64,000 nt of DNA, from positions 1-64,000 of the forward strand of contig NZ_BAFP01000269.1 in assembly GCF_000308455.1 (NCBI RefSeq). The letters run 5' to 3'. The notes under the pieces were generated by a model that was not told the DNA's origin, searched no databases, and saw only the letters and a list, made by a program, of their open reading frames with translations. The position numbers and the translations under genes were made by a program. Position 1 is the stretch's first letter. Every line of letters starts with the position of its first letter. This DNA comes from Nocardia abscessus NBRC 100374 (lineage in GTDB: Bacteria; Actinomycetota; Actinomycetes; Mycobacteriales; Mycobacteriaceae). Shown piece by piece: positions 18,134 through 27,500 of this stretch.

Positions 18134-19303
18134 TCATCGTTCGAGCGCCGACTGGCCGCTCTCGGCGATTCGGCATCCCTCGATTGTCGACTGCGTTGCC
18201 GCATCGATGACCCCCATGAGACCGCCGGCGCGCAGAGCTCGGCGCTGCCGCATGGCGCCATTGCCACCGGCGAGGACCGCCGCCATCGCATCGCGGGTGT
18301 GTACGTAGTCGCCGAATTCCTCGAGACACGATCGGGTGTAGGAGAGCAGACGATTCAACAGCCGGACGACCGGTACCAGGCGCCGTGTGGCTATGTCGAA
18401 TCCCGAACCCGCGAGACCGTCGCGTGCTGCCCTCCAGCACGCCGACCGCAGCTGCCCCTGGTCGATCGGATCGGCGAGCCGACCGCTGTCCACTGCGGCC
18501 ACGGCCGTGACGACCAGTGCCCGGACCAGCGTCGCCAACAGTACGGTTTCCGCGACAGTGGCCGGAACGTCGCTGACACGGATCTCGATCGTGGGCAAGT
18601 GCGCGGACAATCGCACGTCCCAGTAGATCATCGCGGTGTCGAGGATGCTTCCGCTCTCGCGGAGCATCTCGACCGCGTCGTCATAATGCCCGGCCGACCG
18701 GAAGTACGGCGGTGGCCCCGCGCTGGGCCACCGCGACCATTGAAGGTGACGCCAACTGGCGTATCCCGTGTCGGAACCGCCGGTGATGGGGGAGTTCGCA
18801 GTCAACGCCAGTAGGGTCGGCAGCCACGGCCGCAGGTGGTTGCTGACCTGAACCGCGACTTCCCGGTCGGGCACGCAGACGTGGACATGGCAACCACAGA
18901 TCACCTGTTCGGTGAGTTCCCCGAACCACTCCGCCATCCGCCGATACCGCGGTGTCTCGGTCAGGGATCGGGTCGGCGGAAGCCACAGGGGGACACCCAG
19001 GGCGAGCAGCCGGGATTCGGACCGCGCCGCCGCCTGCGCAGCCAGAAGCCGCGCCCTGCCCAACTCGTCCCGCAACGCCGGAATAGTCGTGCACACCGGG
19101 GTAGAGGTCTCGAGCTGGCACTTGGAGAGCTCCAATTGCACGTCGATGCCCGAAGCCGCGGCTGCGACAGCGGTGCTGGTCAACGAGGGCCGACCAGTGG
19201 CAGGATCGACCAGAACGAACTCTTCCTCGACGCCGACGGTAAATTGCTCGATCCCGTTACCGCTCCGCGGATCGGACGAATTCATCGACACAGCAGTTGC
19301 CAT
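18134..19303 (-). CDS. Carboxylate-amine ligase, YbdK / glutamate-cysteine ligase 2 family
   Basis: A 389-aa GCS2-family protein: TVGVEEEFVLVDPATG (ATP/metal-binding EEEF), QLELSKCQLETSTPVC, CGCHVHVCVPDRE and ALTANSPITGGSDTGYASWR. It ligates an amine to a carboxylate, with weak glutamate-cysteine ligase activity in known YbdK members. The ATG has GGAGG 6 nt upstream. It ends 20 bp from the convergent hydrolase gene. In this group of organisms mycothiol is the main thiol, so a glutathione role is doubtful. Confidence 0.9.
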   Translation of the reverse strand: MATAVSMNSSDPRSGNGIEQFTVGVEEEFVLVDPATGRPSLTSTAVAAAASGIDVQLELSKCQLETSTPVCTTIPALRDELGRARLLAAQAAARSESRLLALGVPLWLPPTRSLTETPRYRRMAEWFGELTEQVICGCHVHVCVPDREVAVQVSNHLRPWLPTLLALTANSPITGGSDTGYASWRHLQWSRWPSAGPPPYFRSAGHYDDAVEMLRESGSILDTAMIYWDVRLSAHLPTIEIRVSDVPATVAETVLLATLVRALVVTAVAAVDSGRLADPIDQGQLRSACWRAARDGLAGSGFDIATRRLVPVVRLLNRLLSYTRSCLEEFGDYVHTRDAMAAVLAGGNGAMRQRRALRAGGLMGVIDAATQSTIEGCRIAESGQSALER

Positions 19304-19395
19304 GGCGACCTCCGACTGAACAAATTTCCGACCGTCCGACCCGCCGATTCCGGTGCCCTGACGTCGAACCAACACCGTGGAAACAATTTACTACT

Positions 19396-19686
19396 TCAAG
19401 ATCGGAGAATTCTGGCCTTCTCGGCTTCGAACTCGGTATCGGTAAGCACGCCTTGGGCTTTGAGCTGGGCGAGTTCCTTCAGTGCGGTGATCCGGTCCAT
19501 CCCCGCACCGGGGCCGGATTGCGGTGCGGGCGCGGGTTGCGGTGGCGCATACTGCGCGTCAGGAGCGTACTGCGCATCCTGCATGGCCCACCGCTCTCCC
19601 TGCCGTCGGGAGACGCGGTTGGAGACAGCGGTCGCAGTTCCGGCGACCATGGCGGTGCGGGCTACGCCGCGAAGCAAACCGGGCAT
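19396..19686 (-). CDS. SHOCT domain-containing small protein
   Basis: A 96-aa protein. An N-terminal hydrophobic region (MPGLLRGVARTAMVAGTATAVSNRV) is followed by a Gln/Pro/Ala/Tyr-rich linker and a C-terminal SHOCT helix pair (ALKELAQLKAQGVLTDTEFEAEKARIL). AAGGAG lies 6 nt before the ATG. It follows the DUF6325 gene by 46 bp, a pairing I have seen as common in actinobacteria. SHOCT tails are thought to mediate oligomerisation; the role is unknown. Confidence 0.88.
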   Translation of the reverse strand: MPGLLRGVARTAMVAGTATAVSNRVSRRQGERWAMQDAQYAPDAQYAPPQPAPAPQSGPGAGMDRITALKELAQLKAQGVLTDTEFEAEKARILRS

Positions 19687-19732
19687 GACGCTCTCCTTAT
19701 CGGTCGAGCTGACGACGCGATTTTTGTTGCTG

Positions 19733-20185
19733 CTAACGGGTTTCCGTCTCGATAGCGCCGAGCGACGACAGGATGCTCTGCACTGGGATGCGTCCGGTGG
19801 CCACGAGTTCGGCGCCGTTGCGGCGCAGCGCGGACGCGAAGGGCGCCGCCCACCTGTTCTCATAGACCAGGATCGCGGCCGAACATCCCGGCTCGAGGGC
19901 TCGGCCCGCCTCCTTGCGGTCGGCATCGTCGAGCAGGCCCGATCCCGCCTCCGCGAAGAGGGTGATGTCGAAATCCCCTTCGAGACCGACGTCTGCTATG
20001 TCGATTCCGGAGAGGGAGCCGTCGACATCCTTGCGGACGAATGCCAGGTCCAATACTCGGATAATGCCGCGCTCGACGAGGTCGCGCAGCAACGGTAGCG
20101 CCGAACCGTTCGGAGGCCTGTCGGCTGGGAATTCGATCACGAGATAGTCGACGGGACCTAGTGCGTCGATATCGGTTTCGGTCAC
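19733..20185 (-). CDS. DUF6325-type protein
   Basis: A 150-aa protein beginning VTETDIDALGPVDYLVIEFP. It has the family pattern LPLLRDLVERGIIRVLDLAFVRKD, acidic EAGSGLLDDADRKEAG and a tail AAILVYENRWAAPFASALRRNGAELV. The GTG start has AGAAGG 6 nt upstream and fits the family N-terminus. It is the first gene of a pair with the SHOCT protein. Function is unknown; the family often sits with stress-type membrane genes. Confidence 0.82.
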   Translation of the reverse strand: MTETDIDALGPVDYLVIEFPADRPPNGSALPLLRDLVERGIIRVLDLAFVRKDVDGSLSGIDIADVGLEGDFDITLFAEAGSGLLDDADRKEAGRALEPGCSAAILVYENRWAAPFASALRRNGAELVATGRIPVQSILSSLGAIETETR

Positions 20186-20765
20186 TGTAGCCTTCTTTCT
20201 GTAACGAATAAGAGTCGTATCAGCGACTCTCACAGAAGCTGCTTCCAGTTCACTGCGGATCGAGTGCCGTCGATTCGAGAAATCATCGACGTCAGTGGTG
20301 CTAATCTGAGTCCTAGCGTACGCCCTGACAGTCACCAGGTCGCTGATTCCAGCCGGACCTCGAAAGCCCTGACCCGTATTGGTCCGGCGTTGATCAGCAC
20401 GTGCTGCTTCTATGCAGAGAGTTCTACTGGAACGGCGGTTAGGACGCAGGTCTGATCCACCGCTGTATCAACCCCCTGTGGCCGACCCTGATCATCGCCC
20501 TCGGCGGTAGCTAGTGGCGATCTGGTCAGTCTCGACCTGGAACCTCGAGCCAACCGCGCCCTCGGCGGACCGCACCGCCGAGACCGGGGCGGCGCCGTCC
20601 TCACCCGAGACCGGGGCGGCGCCGCCAACCCCGACCGCGCGATAGCGGTTGCCGCAGTTGCTCGTGGCCGACGAAAAGTAGGTGCTGGGGCACGGACAAC
20701 CGACACCGTCGTTTCAGTGGATGTCGGACCACTGCCCGTATTCGTTCGCGAAGTGAGGGGTTCCG
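20186..20765. other. Intergenic region with a 20-bp direct repeat
   Basis: 580 bp between divergent genes without a convincing reading frame. It contains CCGAGACCGGGGCGGCGCCG twice (20578-20597 and 20605-20624), 27 bp apart. Promoters for DUF6325 (minus) and the 468-aa membrane protein (plus) must lie here. Confidence 0.5.
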
Positions 20766-22172
20766 ATGGCTCCCGAGGACACGCCCGGCGGCAAGTTGAG
20801 CGCCGACGAACGCGCCGAGCTCGAGCGGCTGCGGGCAGAAGTGGCCGCACTGCGGACGAAGGGCCCGGCCGCGGCGCCGCCGGTACGCCGACCACCCCGG
20901 CATGCGTGGCGGTGGACCGCGGTAGCGATCTTGACGGTGCTGGTCGCGGTTCTGGCGATCACCACCGTAGTGTCGCGGTTCGTACGCGGCGAGGTCCTCG
21001 ACACCAACCGGTACCTGAACACAGTGGCCCCGCTGGGCTCGGATCCGATACTGCAGACCGAGGTCTCCGACACGATCACCGACGAGATCTTCGCGCGCGT
21101 CGACATCGAGGGCCTCACCGCGGACGCGCTGGCCGCCCTCACCGACGCCGTCCCGGCGACCGCGAACCGGCCGCGGGTGGATCGCGCGGTCGAAGGGCTT
21201 GCGCCGGTGATCACCCAGCAGACCCGCGGCTTCGTCAACGACACCGTGCTGTCGTTCGTGCGCAGCGACCAATTCGAGGACCTGTGGCTGCAAGCCAACC
21301 GCGCCGCCCACACCGCGTTGGTGGCCGCGGCGACCGGGCACGTCGGCCCAGAGTCGGTGACCGTCGACGAGAACGGCACGGTGACCCTCTCCCTGCGCAC
21401 GGTGATCGAGAACGTCAAAGCCCGGCTGCTCGACCGTGGCTTCACCTTCGCCGAGAAGATTCCCGCGGTCGACAAGCAGTTCGTGCTGTTCCGATCCCCG
21501 GAACTCGTGCGGGCGCAACGGGCGGTCGACAGGCTCGACAAAGCTTCGGCAGTGTTGCCGTGGGTGACGATCGCGGCCGTGATTGCCGCGATCGCCGCGG
21601 CACCGCCGGGGCATCGACGCCGCGCCCTGGCTTTCGTCGGGCTCGCCATCGCGGTGGGCATGCTCATCCTGGCCATCGCGCTGATCGTCGCCCGGGCACT
21701 GTATCTGGACAAGATTCCGCCTGACGTGCTGTCACCGGACGCCGCCACGGCCATCATCGACACGGTGCTGGTGCCACTGCGAACCGCGTTGCGCGGAGTC
21801 GCCGTGCTCGGCCTGGCGATCGCGCTGGGGGCTTACCTCACCGGGAGCTCTACCTCGGCCATCGCGGTGCGCCGTGGGTTCGAACACGGCATGGACGCGG
21901 TACAACACCTGCGGCGATCGCGTCCACCGAACCCGGTAGCAGCCGGGGCTTTCCGGGCCCGCGCCGCGCTGCGCTGGGTGATCATCGGTATCGCCGCGCT
22001 CATGCTGGTGTTCTGGCGCTACCCCACCGGACTGGTGGTGGTGTGGATCGTCCTCGGCGCGCTGCTTGCGCTGCTCGCGCTGGAACTCTTGATCCGACCG
22101 ACCCGCGCTTGGCAGGACGAGTCCGAGATGAACAACGACGCGGGGGCACAGCCGGGGCCGGTCGGCGCATAA
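20766..22172 (+). CDS. Conserved four-helix membrane protein with large extracytoplasmic loop
   Basis: A 468-aa protein. A short coiled-coil start (ADERAELERLRAEVAALR) is followed by a membrane helix (WTAVAILTVLVAVLAITTVV), a loop of about 200 residues with DTNRYLNTVAPLGSDP, and three more helices near the C-terminus. The pattern matches an actinobacterial integral membrane family of unknown function. A piece resembling its last helix (YPTGLVVVWIVLGALLALL) recurs as a remnant near 23.5 kb. Confidence 0.8.
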   Translation: MAPEDTPGGKLSADERAELERLRAEVAALRTKGPAAAPPVRRPPRHAWRWTAVAILTVLVAVLAITTVVSRFVRGEVLDTNRYLNTVAPLGSDPILQTEVSDTITDEIFARVDIEGLTADALAALTDAVPATANRPRVDRAVEGLAPVITQQTRGFVNDTVLSFVRSDQFEDLWLQANRAAHTALVAAATGHVGPESVTVDENGTVTLSLRTVIENVKARLLDRGFTFAEKIPAVDKQFVLFRSPELVRAQRAVDRLDKASAVLPWVTIAAVIAAIAAAPPGHRRRALAFVGLAIAVGMLILAIALIVARALYLDKIPPDVLSPDAATAIIDTVLVPLRTALRGVAVLGLAIALGAYLTGSSTSAIAVRRGFEHGMDAVQHLRRSRPPNPVAAGAFRARAALRWVIIGIAALMLVFWRYPTGLVVVWIVLGALLALLALELLIRPTRAWQDESEMNNDAGAQPGPVGA

Positions 22173-22283
22173 CCGGCGACCGGACGCCCGCGCCGACGCT
22201 GCTCGTCCTCGCGCTCCGGTGCAGTGTTTGTCGCGGCCATGGCTCGCCTTGCCGGGGCCGAGAGCTGTGCGGTGCGAATCGGT

Positions 22284-22688
22284 TCAGGCGCGGCGGGGAT
22301 GCCACGTCGTCACAGCCCAGATCACGACGACGTTCAAGGCGATTACCACGATCGACCACCATGGGTAGTAAGGCAGCCACAGGAAGTTCGCGAGGATGGA
22401 CAGCGCTGCAAGGAACACGGCGATCACTCTCGCCCACATGGCTCCGGACATCAGGCCGGCCGCCGCGATCACCAACAGGATCCCGAGAATCAGATGGATC
22501 CAACCCCAGCTGGTGGTGTTGAACTGGTAGGTGTATCCGGGCGTGGCCACCAGAACTTCATCCTTGGCTATGGCGGAGATCCCTTCCAAGATCGACAGAA
22601 TGCCGACTGCCATCAGCAGGATGGCGGCACCGATGGATGTACCGGCCGCGACCGCCTGCCCGACGGAGCGCTGATCGGTTGCTGACAT
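22284..22688 (-). CDS. DUF7144-type small membrane protein (copy 2)
   Basis: A 134-aa paralogue of the 11365-11763 protein, sharing VAAGTSIGAAI, WGWIHLILGI and LSILANFLWLPYYPWWS. Four membrane helices are predicted. It is transcribed after, and 48 bp downstream of, the lipoprotein gene 22737-23258, so the two may form a unit. Function is unknown. Confidence 0.85.
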   Translation of the reverse strand: MSATDQRSVGQAVAAGTSIGAAILLMAVGILSILEGISAIAKDEVLVATPGYTYQFNTTSWGWIHLILGILLVIAAAGLMSGAMWARVIAVFLAALSILANFLWLPYYPWWSIVVIALNVVVIWAVTTWHPRRA

Positions 22689-22736
22689 GGTGAATCACCT
22701 CTCATCATTTCCGAGTCGGTGATCGCGTGCTCGCGC

Positions 22737-23258
22737 CTATTCGGCGACCACCGCGATCTGAGCCTCGTCGACCTCGACGTCCGGCGCTGTCGGATTCGCC
22801 TCGGCACGCACATCGATGCGCGACTTATCGATTCCTTCCGCCTCCAGTTCGGCCACGATGTTGTCGCCGCGGGCCTTGGCCAGAGATTTGGCGGCCGCGA
22901 TGTTGGAGTCGCGGGCGTATGTCGTGATCTGTATTTTCGTATCGTTCCCTTTCAGCGGGATCGCAACCGCTTTGATCGTGGCGACATCCCCCGGACCGAG
23001 ATCCGAGCTGCCATCGTCGAAGCTGATCGGCGCGGCAGCGATTGCCGTGTTGATCACATCCTGGATCTTCTGCTGCGCGGTATTCAGGGCCGAGCTCACG
23101 ACAGAGGACGCCGTCGCCCCGATGCTGCTCCGCATATCGTGCGTCTCCGCACTGGTCGGCGTCGTCGAGTTCGATTCGCCGTCGGACCCGCAACCTGCCG
23201 TCATGATCAGAACCACCGCGGTCATCATGATTCCGCTGAGGCTTTTTCTGGATCTCAT
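22737..23258 (-). CDS. Lipoprotein with OmpA-like C-terminal domain
   Basis: A 173-aa protein. The signal peptide ends in a lipobox (LIMTAGC), so the Cys should be lipidated and the protein held at the outer face of the membrane. After a Ser/Thr-rich linker, FDDGSSDLGPGDVATIKAVA and AKSLAKARGDNIVAELEAEGI follow the beta-alpha pattern of OmpA-type peptidoglycan-binding domains. The similarity is weak but in the right order. The start at MRSRKS gives a normal signal peptide. Confidence 0.7.
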   Translation of the reverse strand: MRSRKSLSGIMMTAVVLIMTAGCGSDGESNSTTPTSAETHDMRSSIGATASSVVSSALNTAQQKIQDVINTAIAAAPISFDDGSSDLGPGDVATIKAVAIPLKGNDTKIQITTYARDSNIAAAKSLAKARGDNIVAELEAEGIDKSRIDVRAEANPTAPDVEVDEAQIAVVAE

Positions 23259-23409
23259 CGGCCTACTCCCGTTTTCGTTGGAGAATTCCGTTCGCGTCCT
23301 TTGGTGCCTGGACGTCGCCACTTCCGCAAGATCGGACTCGAGGGTCCGCCCGGGCGCATCGATCGGTGGCGCCCTCGTACAGTGATCCTGGCACAGGTGT
23401 GTCATCCGG

Positions 23410-23560
23410 AGTGCCGTTTCCGTGGCGCTCGCTCGGCCTTGCGATCGGCATTACCGCGTTCTGGTGCCACCCCACCGGGCTCGTGTTGGTGTGGATCCTC
23501 GGCGCACTTCTGGCGTTACTCGCTGGAACTGCTGATTCGCCTCGCCCGCCGACGCGGTGT
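23410..23560 (+). pseudogene. C-terminal remnant of a membrane protein like 20766-22172
   Basis: The frame reads FWCHPTGLVLVWILGALLALLAG, which closely follows the last helix of the 468-aa membrane protein (FWRYPTGLVVVWIVLGALLALLA). In that gene LELLIRPTR follows; here a one-base shift gives LELLIRLARR in the next frame. There is no start and no upstream domain. It is a gene end left by deletion. Confidence 0.65.
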
Positions 23561-24576
23561 CACTTCATGAGTGCGACGTTGCGCCAGAAGTTGACGAGGC
23601 TTTCGGTTCCGCCGAACAGGGTGGTGAAGTTGGTCGAATCGACTATGACGATGTCGCCGGCGCGTCGGTCGGTGGGCGGCAACCAGATAAGGGTGTTGAA
23701 TTCGGTATTGCCCTCGGCGGTGAAGGGATGGGGTCGGTCGAGGTCGATGGGCTGGCGGGCGAGCAGCCGCACGGATTCGTTTGCGGGTGCGGTGAGGTGA
23801 TAGTGCGGGAGGTGGGGGTGGAAGTTGAACGTGGTGACGTTCTCTAGCAGATGCAGGGCGTCGAGGTCACGGAATGTGGTCAAAGGCGCGATGGATTTCG
23901 TGTCTTCGACGACGGCGGGACGGAGCCCGTACATGTTGTGCACCGGTATGTCGAGGGCTTTCATCAGTGAGCGGGTGTAGGCGCTGAAGCGTTGTTGGCG
24001 TGGCACGAGTGTGTCGCGGTGGTGGTCGTATTCGACTTGGCGTTGCTGGAGGTCGTCGGTGCAGCCGACGTCGTGGTGCGGCGCCAGGAGCAGACAGGTG
24101 TCTTCGCGTCGTAGCCAGTCGTCGATGGCTGCGATCTCCTCGGGCAAGGCTGCTGCCTGACCGAGTACGTGGTCGAGGCCGAAGATCATGAGGGTGTCGG
24201 TGTCGGCGAGGATGCGTTCATCGATGGGTAGTTCGAATCCGGCTTGATCGATGCGCTGGAAGACTGCGACCGGATGGCCGGTGGCCGCTGCGGCGATCTG
24301 CTGGAAGGTAAGTGTGGAGCGGTGGAACAGCTCCAGCGTTCCCGCGATGCCCTGCAGGAAGTGGGCGGTGTCGTATTCGGGTGTCTCGTAGGCCGGCCAG
24401 GTGGCCTGGCGTACTTCGGTCATGGTGGAGAAGCGGTTGTCCAGCGCGGCCGGGTCGCGCTGAGCTTCCCACGGGTAGCTCCAGGTCCAGTAGATACTCA
24501 ATCGGCGTCTGCCGGGCGTGTAGGTGCGCGGCAACTGGGATTGGTTGTAGGTGCGCGCCGGAGTGATGGTGCTCAT
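23560..24576 (-). CDS. Hypothetical protein encoded after DyP peroxidase
   Basis: A 338-aa protein I do not recognise. It has no signal peptide or membrane helix. Notable parts are an aromatic N-terminus (LSIYWTWSYPWEAQ), a segment with LLLAPHHDVGC and YDHHRDTLVPRQQRFSAYTRSLMKAL, and a His-rich FNFHPHLPHYHL. Its ATG overlaps the stop of the DyP gene by 4 nt (ATGA), so the product is probably made together with the peroxidase. The clustered His residues could bind metal; that is inference. Confidence 0.75.
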   Translation of the reverse strand: MSTITPARTYNQSQLPRTYTPGRRRLSIYWTWSYPWEAQRDPAALDNRFSTMTEVRQATWPAYETPEYDTAHFLQGIAGTLELFHRSTLTFQQIAAAATGHPVAVFQRIDQAGFELPIDERILADTDTLMIFGLDHVLGQAAALPEEIAAIDDWLRREDTCLLLAPHHDVGCTDDLQQRQVEYDHHRDTLVPRQQRFSAYTRSLMKALDIPVHNMYGLRPAVVEDTKSIAPLTTFRDLDALHLLENVTTFNFHPHLPHYHLTAPANESVRLLARQPIDLDRPHPFTAEGNTEFNTLIWLPPTDRRAGDIVIVDSTNFTTLFGGTESLVNFWRNVALMK

Positions 24577-25910
24577 GGTGCTACCTCGTTGTCGGTGAGA
24601 GTGCAGAGGTAACGCAGGGCGCTGAGACCGGGCAGGAAAAAGTACGCGCCACCCCTGAGGGTTGTGAACGCCGGTAAGCCCTTGATCGTTTTGCGAATCG
24701 GGCGCTTGGGGATCTTGTATTCCAGGGTTCCGTCTTGATTGCCGATGATCGGGTCGTGCTCGTTGCCGAGTTCGTGGAAAGTTTTGTCGTTGATCCACAC
24801 GTTCTGGGCGAACTCGAATTGGCGCACCAGGCTTGCACACAGGACGAAGGCCGCGATTCCACGCTCGGCGCCGTCCTCGGGTACACCCTCCGGGAGGTAC
24901 GGTCCGTAGGTAGCGCCGCGGCGGATCAGGCGCCTGCGTTGCATGTTCACCGCGGTGTCTCGGGGATTCAGCCTGCGGATGTGAGAACCCAGCGGCGCCG
25001 CATAGCCGTAGGGATCCATCTCTTTGTAGTTGAAATCGTTGTTGCGCTGCATATCAGCCCCGAGTTCTGGGTCGTCCTTCTCGGGGGCGAGCACCAAGGG
25101 GGCGCCGCTTCGCCAACGGCCCATCAGTTTCGCGGCCAGCAACTCTTGCTCCTCAGGGGTGTCGCTCCGCTCGGCCAGGAAATCGCGAAATCGCCCGACG
25201 TGTTCCTCCAGGCGCCGGTAGGCCATGTAGCTGCCGTTGCGCGACAACACCTCCGGTTGCGGCAGTCCGGCCGCAGGGCCATCCTCGTCGGGATATCCCA
25301 GGATGAACTCCCCAGCTTTGATCGGGGCGCCCGTGCCCGGTGTCGGCTGTTCACCGGAGCCTTCGATCACCGGCTGCGACAACCGGTCGCGGTACCCGAA
25401 ATGGTCGTGCGCGTACTCCAACGGCGGAACGGCCGCCACGTCCAGCGACGAGAGGACTGTCACGCCCGCGCAGCGAGCAACCAGTTGATCGTGCGCTCGG
25501 ATACAGCGAATACGTTCGGCGTCGTCGCGGGCGAACAGTATGGCGATCGCGTGCAGCCCGTCGCGGGCCAATCCCCCCACCCAGTGGTCGGGGCTATCGA
25601 GCCCGATGTCACCGAGGGTGTCAGCCCGTGCTGCCATGCCTTGCCGGAACTCCTCGGGAAACGTCGCCAAGGACTGGTCGGGCACGCCGAGTGCGCGCAG
25701 CCCGGTCCAAGTGAACGCGAGTGTTACCCATCGGCGGTCGGTGCTCACGCGGCGCTGCGCATCGGCCGCCGAGGCGACACGGTCGACCATGCCCGACAGC
25801 CACGCCCGCCCACCGGCGCCACTGTCGAACGACAGGAACTCGTAGCGTCCGGTCAGCGCGGGGACGCGGGTCAGCACAATGTGCTGGATATCGTCGATTT
25901 CTAGCATCAA
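24573..25910 (-). CDS. DyP-type heme peroxidase
   Basis: A 445-aa dye-decolourising peroxidase. Expected heme-site elements are present: the catalytic Asp in GYRDRLSQP, the proximal-His segment GSHIRRLNPRD and the distal Arg in RLIRRGATYGP. QFEFAQNVWIND and NQDGTLEYKIP also fit. The family signature GXXDG is altered: its final Gly is Arg. No signal peptide is seen. It is the middle gene of a three-gene operon, 14 bp after the 186-aa gene and coupled to the 338-aa gene. The natural substrate is unknown. Confidence 0.9.
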   Translation of the reverse strand: MMLEIDDIQHIVLTRVPALTGRYEFLSFDSGAGGRAWLSGMVDRVASAADAQRRVSTDRRWVTLAFTWTGLRALGVPDQSLATFPEEFRQGMAARADTLGDIGLDSPDHWVGGLARDGLHAIAILFARDDAERIRCIRAHDQLVARCAGVTVLSSLDVAAVPPLEYAHDHFGYRDRLSQPVIEGSGEQPTPGTGAPIKAGEFILGYPDEDGPAAGLPQPEVLSRNGSYMAYRRLEEHVGRFRDFLAERSDTPEEQELLAAKLMGRWRSGAPLVLAPEKDDPELGADMQRNNDFNYKEMDPYGYAAPLGSHIRRLNPRDTAVNMQRRRLIRRGATYGPYLPEGVPEDGAERGIAAFVLCASLVRQFEFAQNVWINDKTFHELGNEHDPIIGNQDGTLEYKIPKRPIRKTIKGLPAFTTLRGGAYFFLPGLSALRYLCTLTDNEVAP

Positions 25911-25924
25911 CGAACCTCGTGGTG

Positions 25925-26485
25925 CTACTGCATTTGGTCGAGCATGTCGGAGAACGCCGCCTTCACGCGCAGTGCCTTCTTGATCTCTTCCGCGGTCACA
26001 TATGGGTACTCGCCGTACTCCAGGAAGCTCGGGAATTGATGCTCACGGAAGAACTCGACGACCGCATCGGTATCGGTCTTCCAGTCCTCGGGGAACCCTT
26101 CGAGGTTGACGAAGACGGTCGTGATACCTATCGACAGGAACAGGGCGATAGCGTCCTCGACGTACTTGTCGAAGTCGGTGTCGAAGATCCCTTGATACTG
26201 GAAACACAGCCCGTCACCGATGTCGAACAGCACCCACCGCAGGTAGTGCAGCCGCAGCGGCGCCAGCACAGTGGGGTCTTCTCGAACCGCGGCCGCGAGC
26301 TGTTCACCGTACTCCCGGATCGCCGCCTCACGACCGGGTTTGACCTTCGCGATGATGGAGAAGCCGTAATTGGCCGGTGTACGGGGGAATATCGGCCCGT
26401 ACCGGCCCTGCTCCAGCTCGAAATACCCTTCCTTCGGAATGGCTATCGCAGTCGGCTTGGACCAATCCCCATTGTCTGTGGTCAT
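25925..26485 (-). CDS. Hypothetical protein, first gene of the DyP operon
   Basis: A 186-aa soluble protein. It has a ferredoxin-like pattern (FSIIAKVKPGREAAIREYGEQLAAAV, then HYLRWVLFDIGDGLCFQYQG), resembling antibiotic-monooxygenase-like or DyP-associated dimeric alpha-beta barrels. The ATG has GGAGG 7 nt upstream. The close spacing to DyP suggests a partner or accessory subunit; this is inference from context. Confidence 0.75.
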   Translation of the reverse strand: MTTDNGDWSKPTAIAIPKEGYFELEQGRYGPIFPRTPANYGFSIIAKVKPGREAAIREYGEQLAAAVREDPTVLAPLRLHYLRWVLFDIGDGLCFQYQGIFDTDFDKYVEDAIALFLSIGITTVFVNLEGFPEDWKTDTDAVVEFFREHQFPSFLEYGEYPYVTAEEIKKALRVKAAFSDMLDQMQ

Positions 26486-27003
26486 GTCCGCCTCCGTCTC
26501 CAGCGGTGTGGCTCCAGTGGCACGGTCACGAAGAATCGCAATCAGCGCGGTTTCGAACGGATCCGCGCAGAGCGCACCGCCGCCCGCGACGCGACGGGTG
26601 GTATCGACAGCCGGCGCAGACGTGGCCCGGATACCGCAAATCGCCTCGCGGCGATGCTCACGCGGTGAGTTTAGCAGGCGAGCCCCTCCGCGATTATGGC
26701 CTTTGCCGGTGCGTATTCGACACTTGGACAGTCGAACTGTTGTACGTCGGCAAGAGTCGCTACCCATGTACTATATGCTCGGTACTTTCTCGTTGCATCG
26801 GGCGTCTGGACCCGAAGACGTTCAGCGCTCATTTCATACCGGACTGCCGAGCAGTCGTCCGAGTTCGACGCAGGAATGGTGCTCACAAAGAAAACAAAAG
26901 TTTGCTTTTCGATCGAGGGGCCGACCGGCGGTCCGATTTACTCCGCGGTCGGACTCCACGTCCGGCAACGACACGGGAAAGATCCGCCAAGGAGGTTCAC
27001 AAC
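26486..27003. other. Intergenic region between divergent genes
   Basis: 518 bp. The left part must carry the DyP operon promoter, the right part the promoter of the SHOCT membrane gene. The stretch 26735-26990 is AT-richer than its surroundings. No reading frame with actinobacterial codon use was seen. Confidence 0.4.
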
Positions 27004-27414
27004 ATGGATTCGTTTTGGGATTACGTGTGGTACACGATCCTGGTGTTCGCCTTCGTGGCGTATCTGATCGTGCTGTTCCAGATTCTCGTGGATCTGTTCC
27101 GCGACCACTCCGTCTCCGGCATCGCCAAAGCCGTGTGGGTGATCGGCCTGGTGGTTTTGCCGTACCTGACGGCGCTGGTGTACCTGATCGTCCGCGGGCG
27201 GGGGATGGCGCTGCGCGCCCAACAGACGCAGGCAGAAGCGAGGCAGGCCACCGATCAGTACATCCGGCAGGTCGCGGGCAAGTCCCCCGCCGAGAGCATC
27301 GCCGATGCCAAGGCCCTGCACGACTCCGGTGTCATCAATGACGTGGAATTCGAGCAACTGAAGGCTCAGGCGTTGGGGCATCCGACTTCAGCACACAACG
27401 CGTCTACCGGCTAG
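27004..27414 (+). CDS. PLDc_N/SHOCT small membrane protein
   Basis: A 136-aa protein with two membrane helices (WYTILVFAFVAYLIVLFQIL and WVIGLVVLPYLTALVYLIV) in the PLDc_N arrangement, with RDHSVSGIAKAVW between them. A SHOCT tail follows (AESIADAKALHDSGVINDVEFEQLKAQAL). AAGGAGG lies 8 nt before the ATG, a strong ribosome site. It stands alone between divergent and convergent neighbours. Confidence 0.88.
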   Translation: MDSFWDYVWYTILVFAFVAYLIVLFQILVDLFRDHSVSGIAKAVWVIGLVVLPYLTALVYLIVRGRGMALRAQQTQAEARQATDQYIRQVAGKSPAESIADAKALHDSGVINDVEFEQLKAQALGHPTSAHNASTG

Positions 27415-27500
27415 TGCCGCGGCGGCCTTCCCTGTCGTCCGGCGTCGGTCGGTAATCCGCCACTGTGGCGCCATCTACCGCGGCAGGGTGGGCAGGTTGG

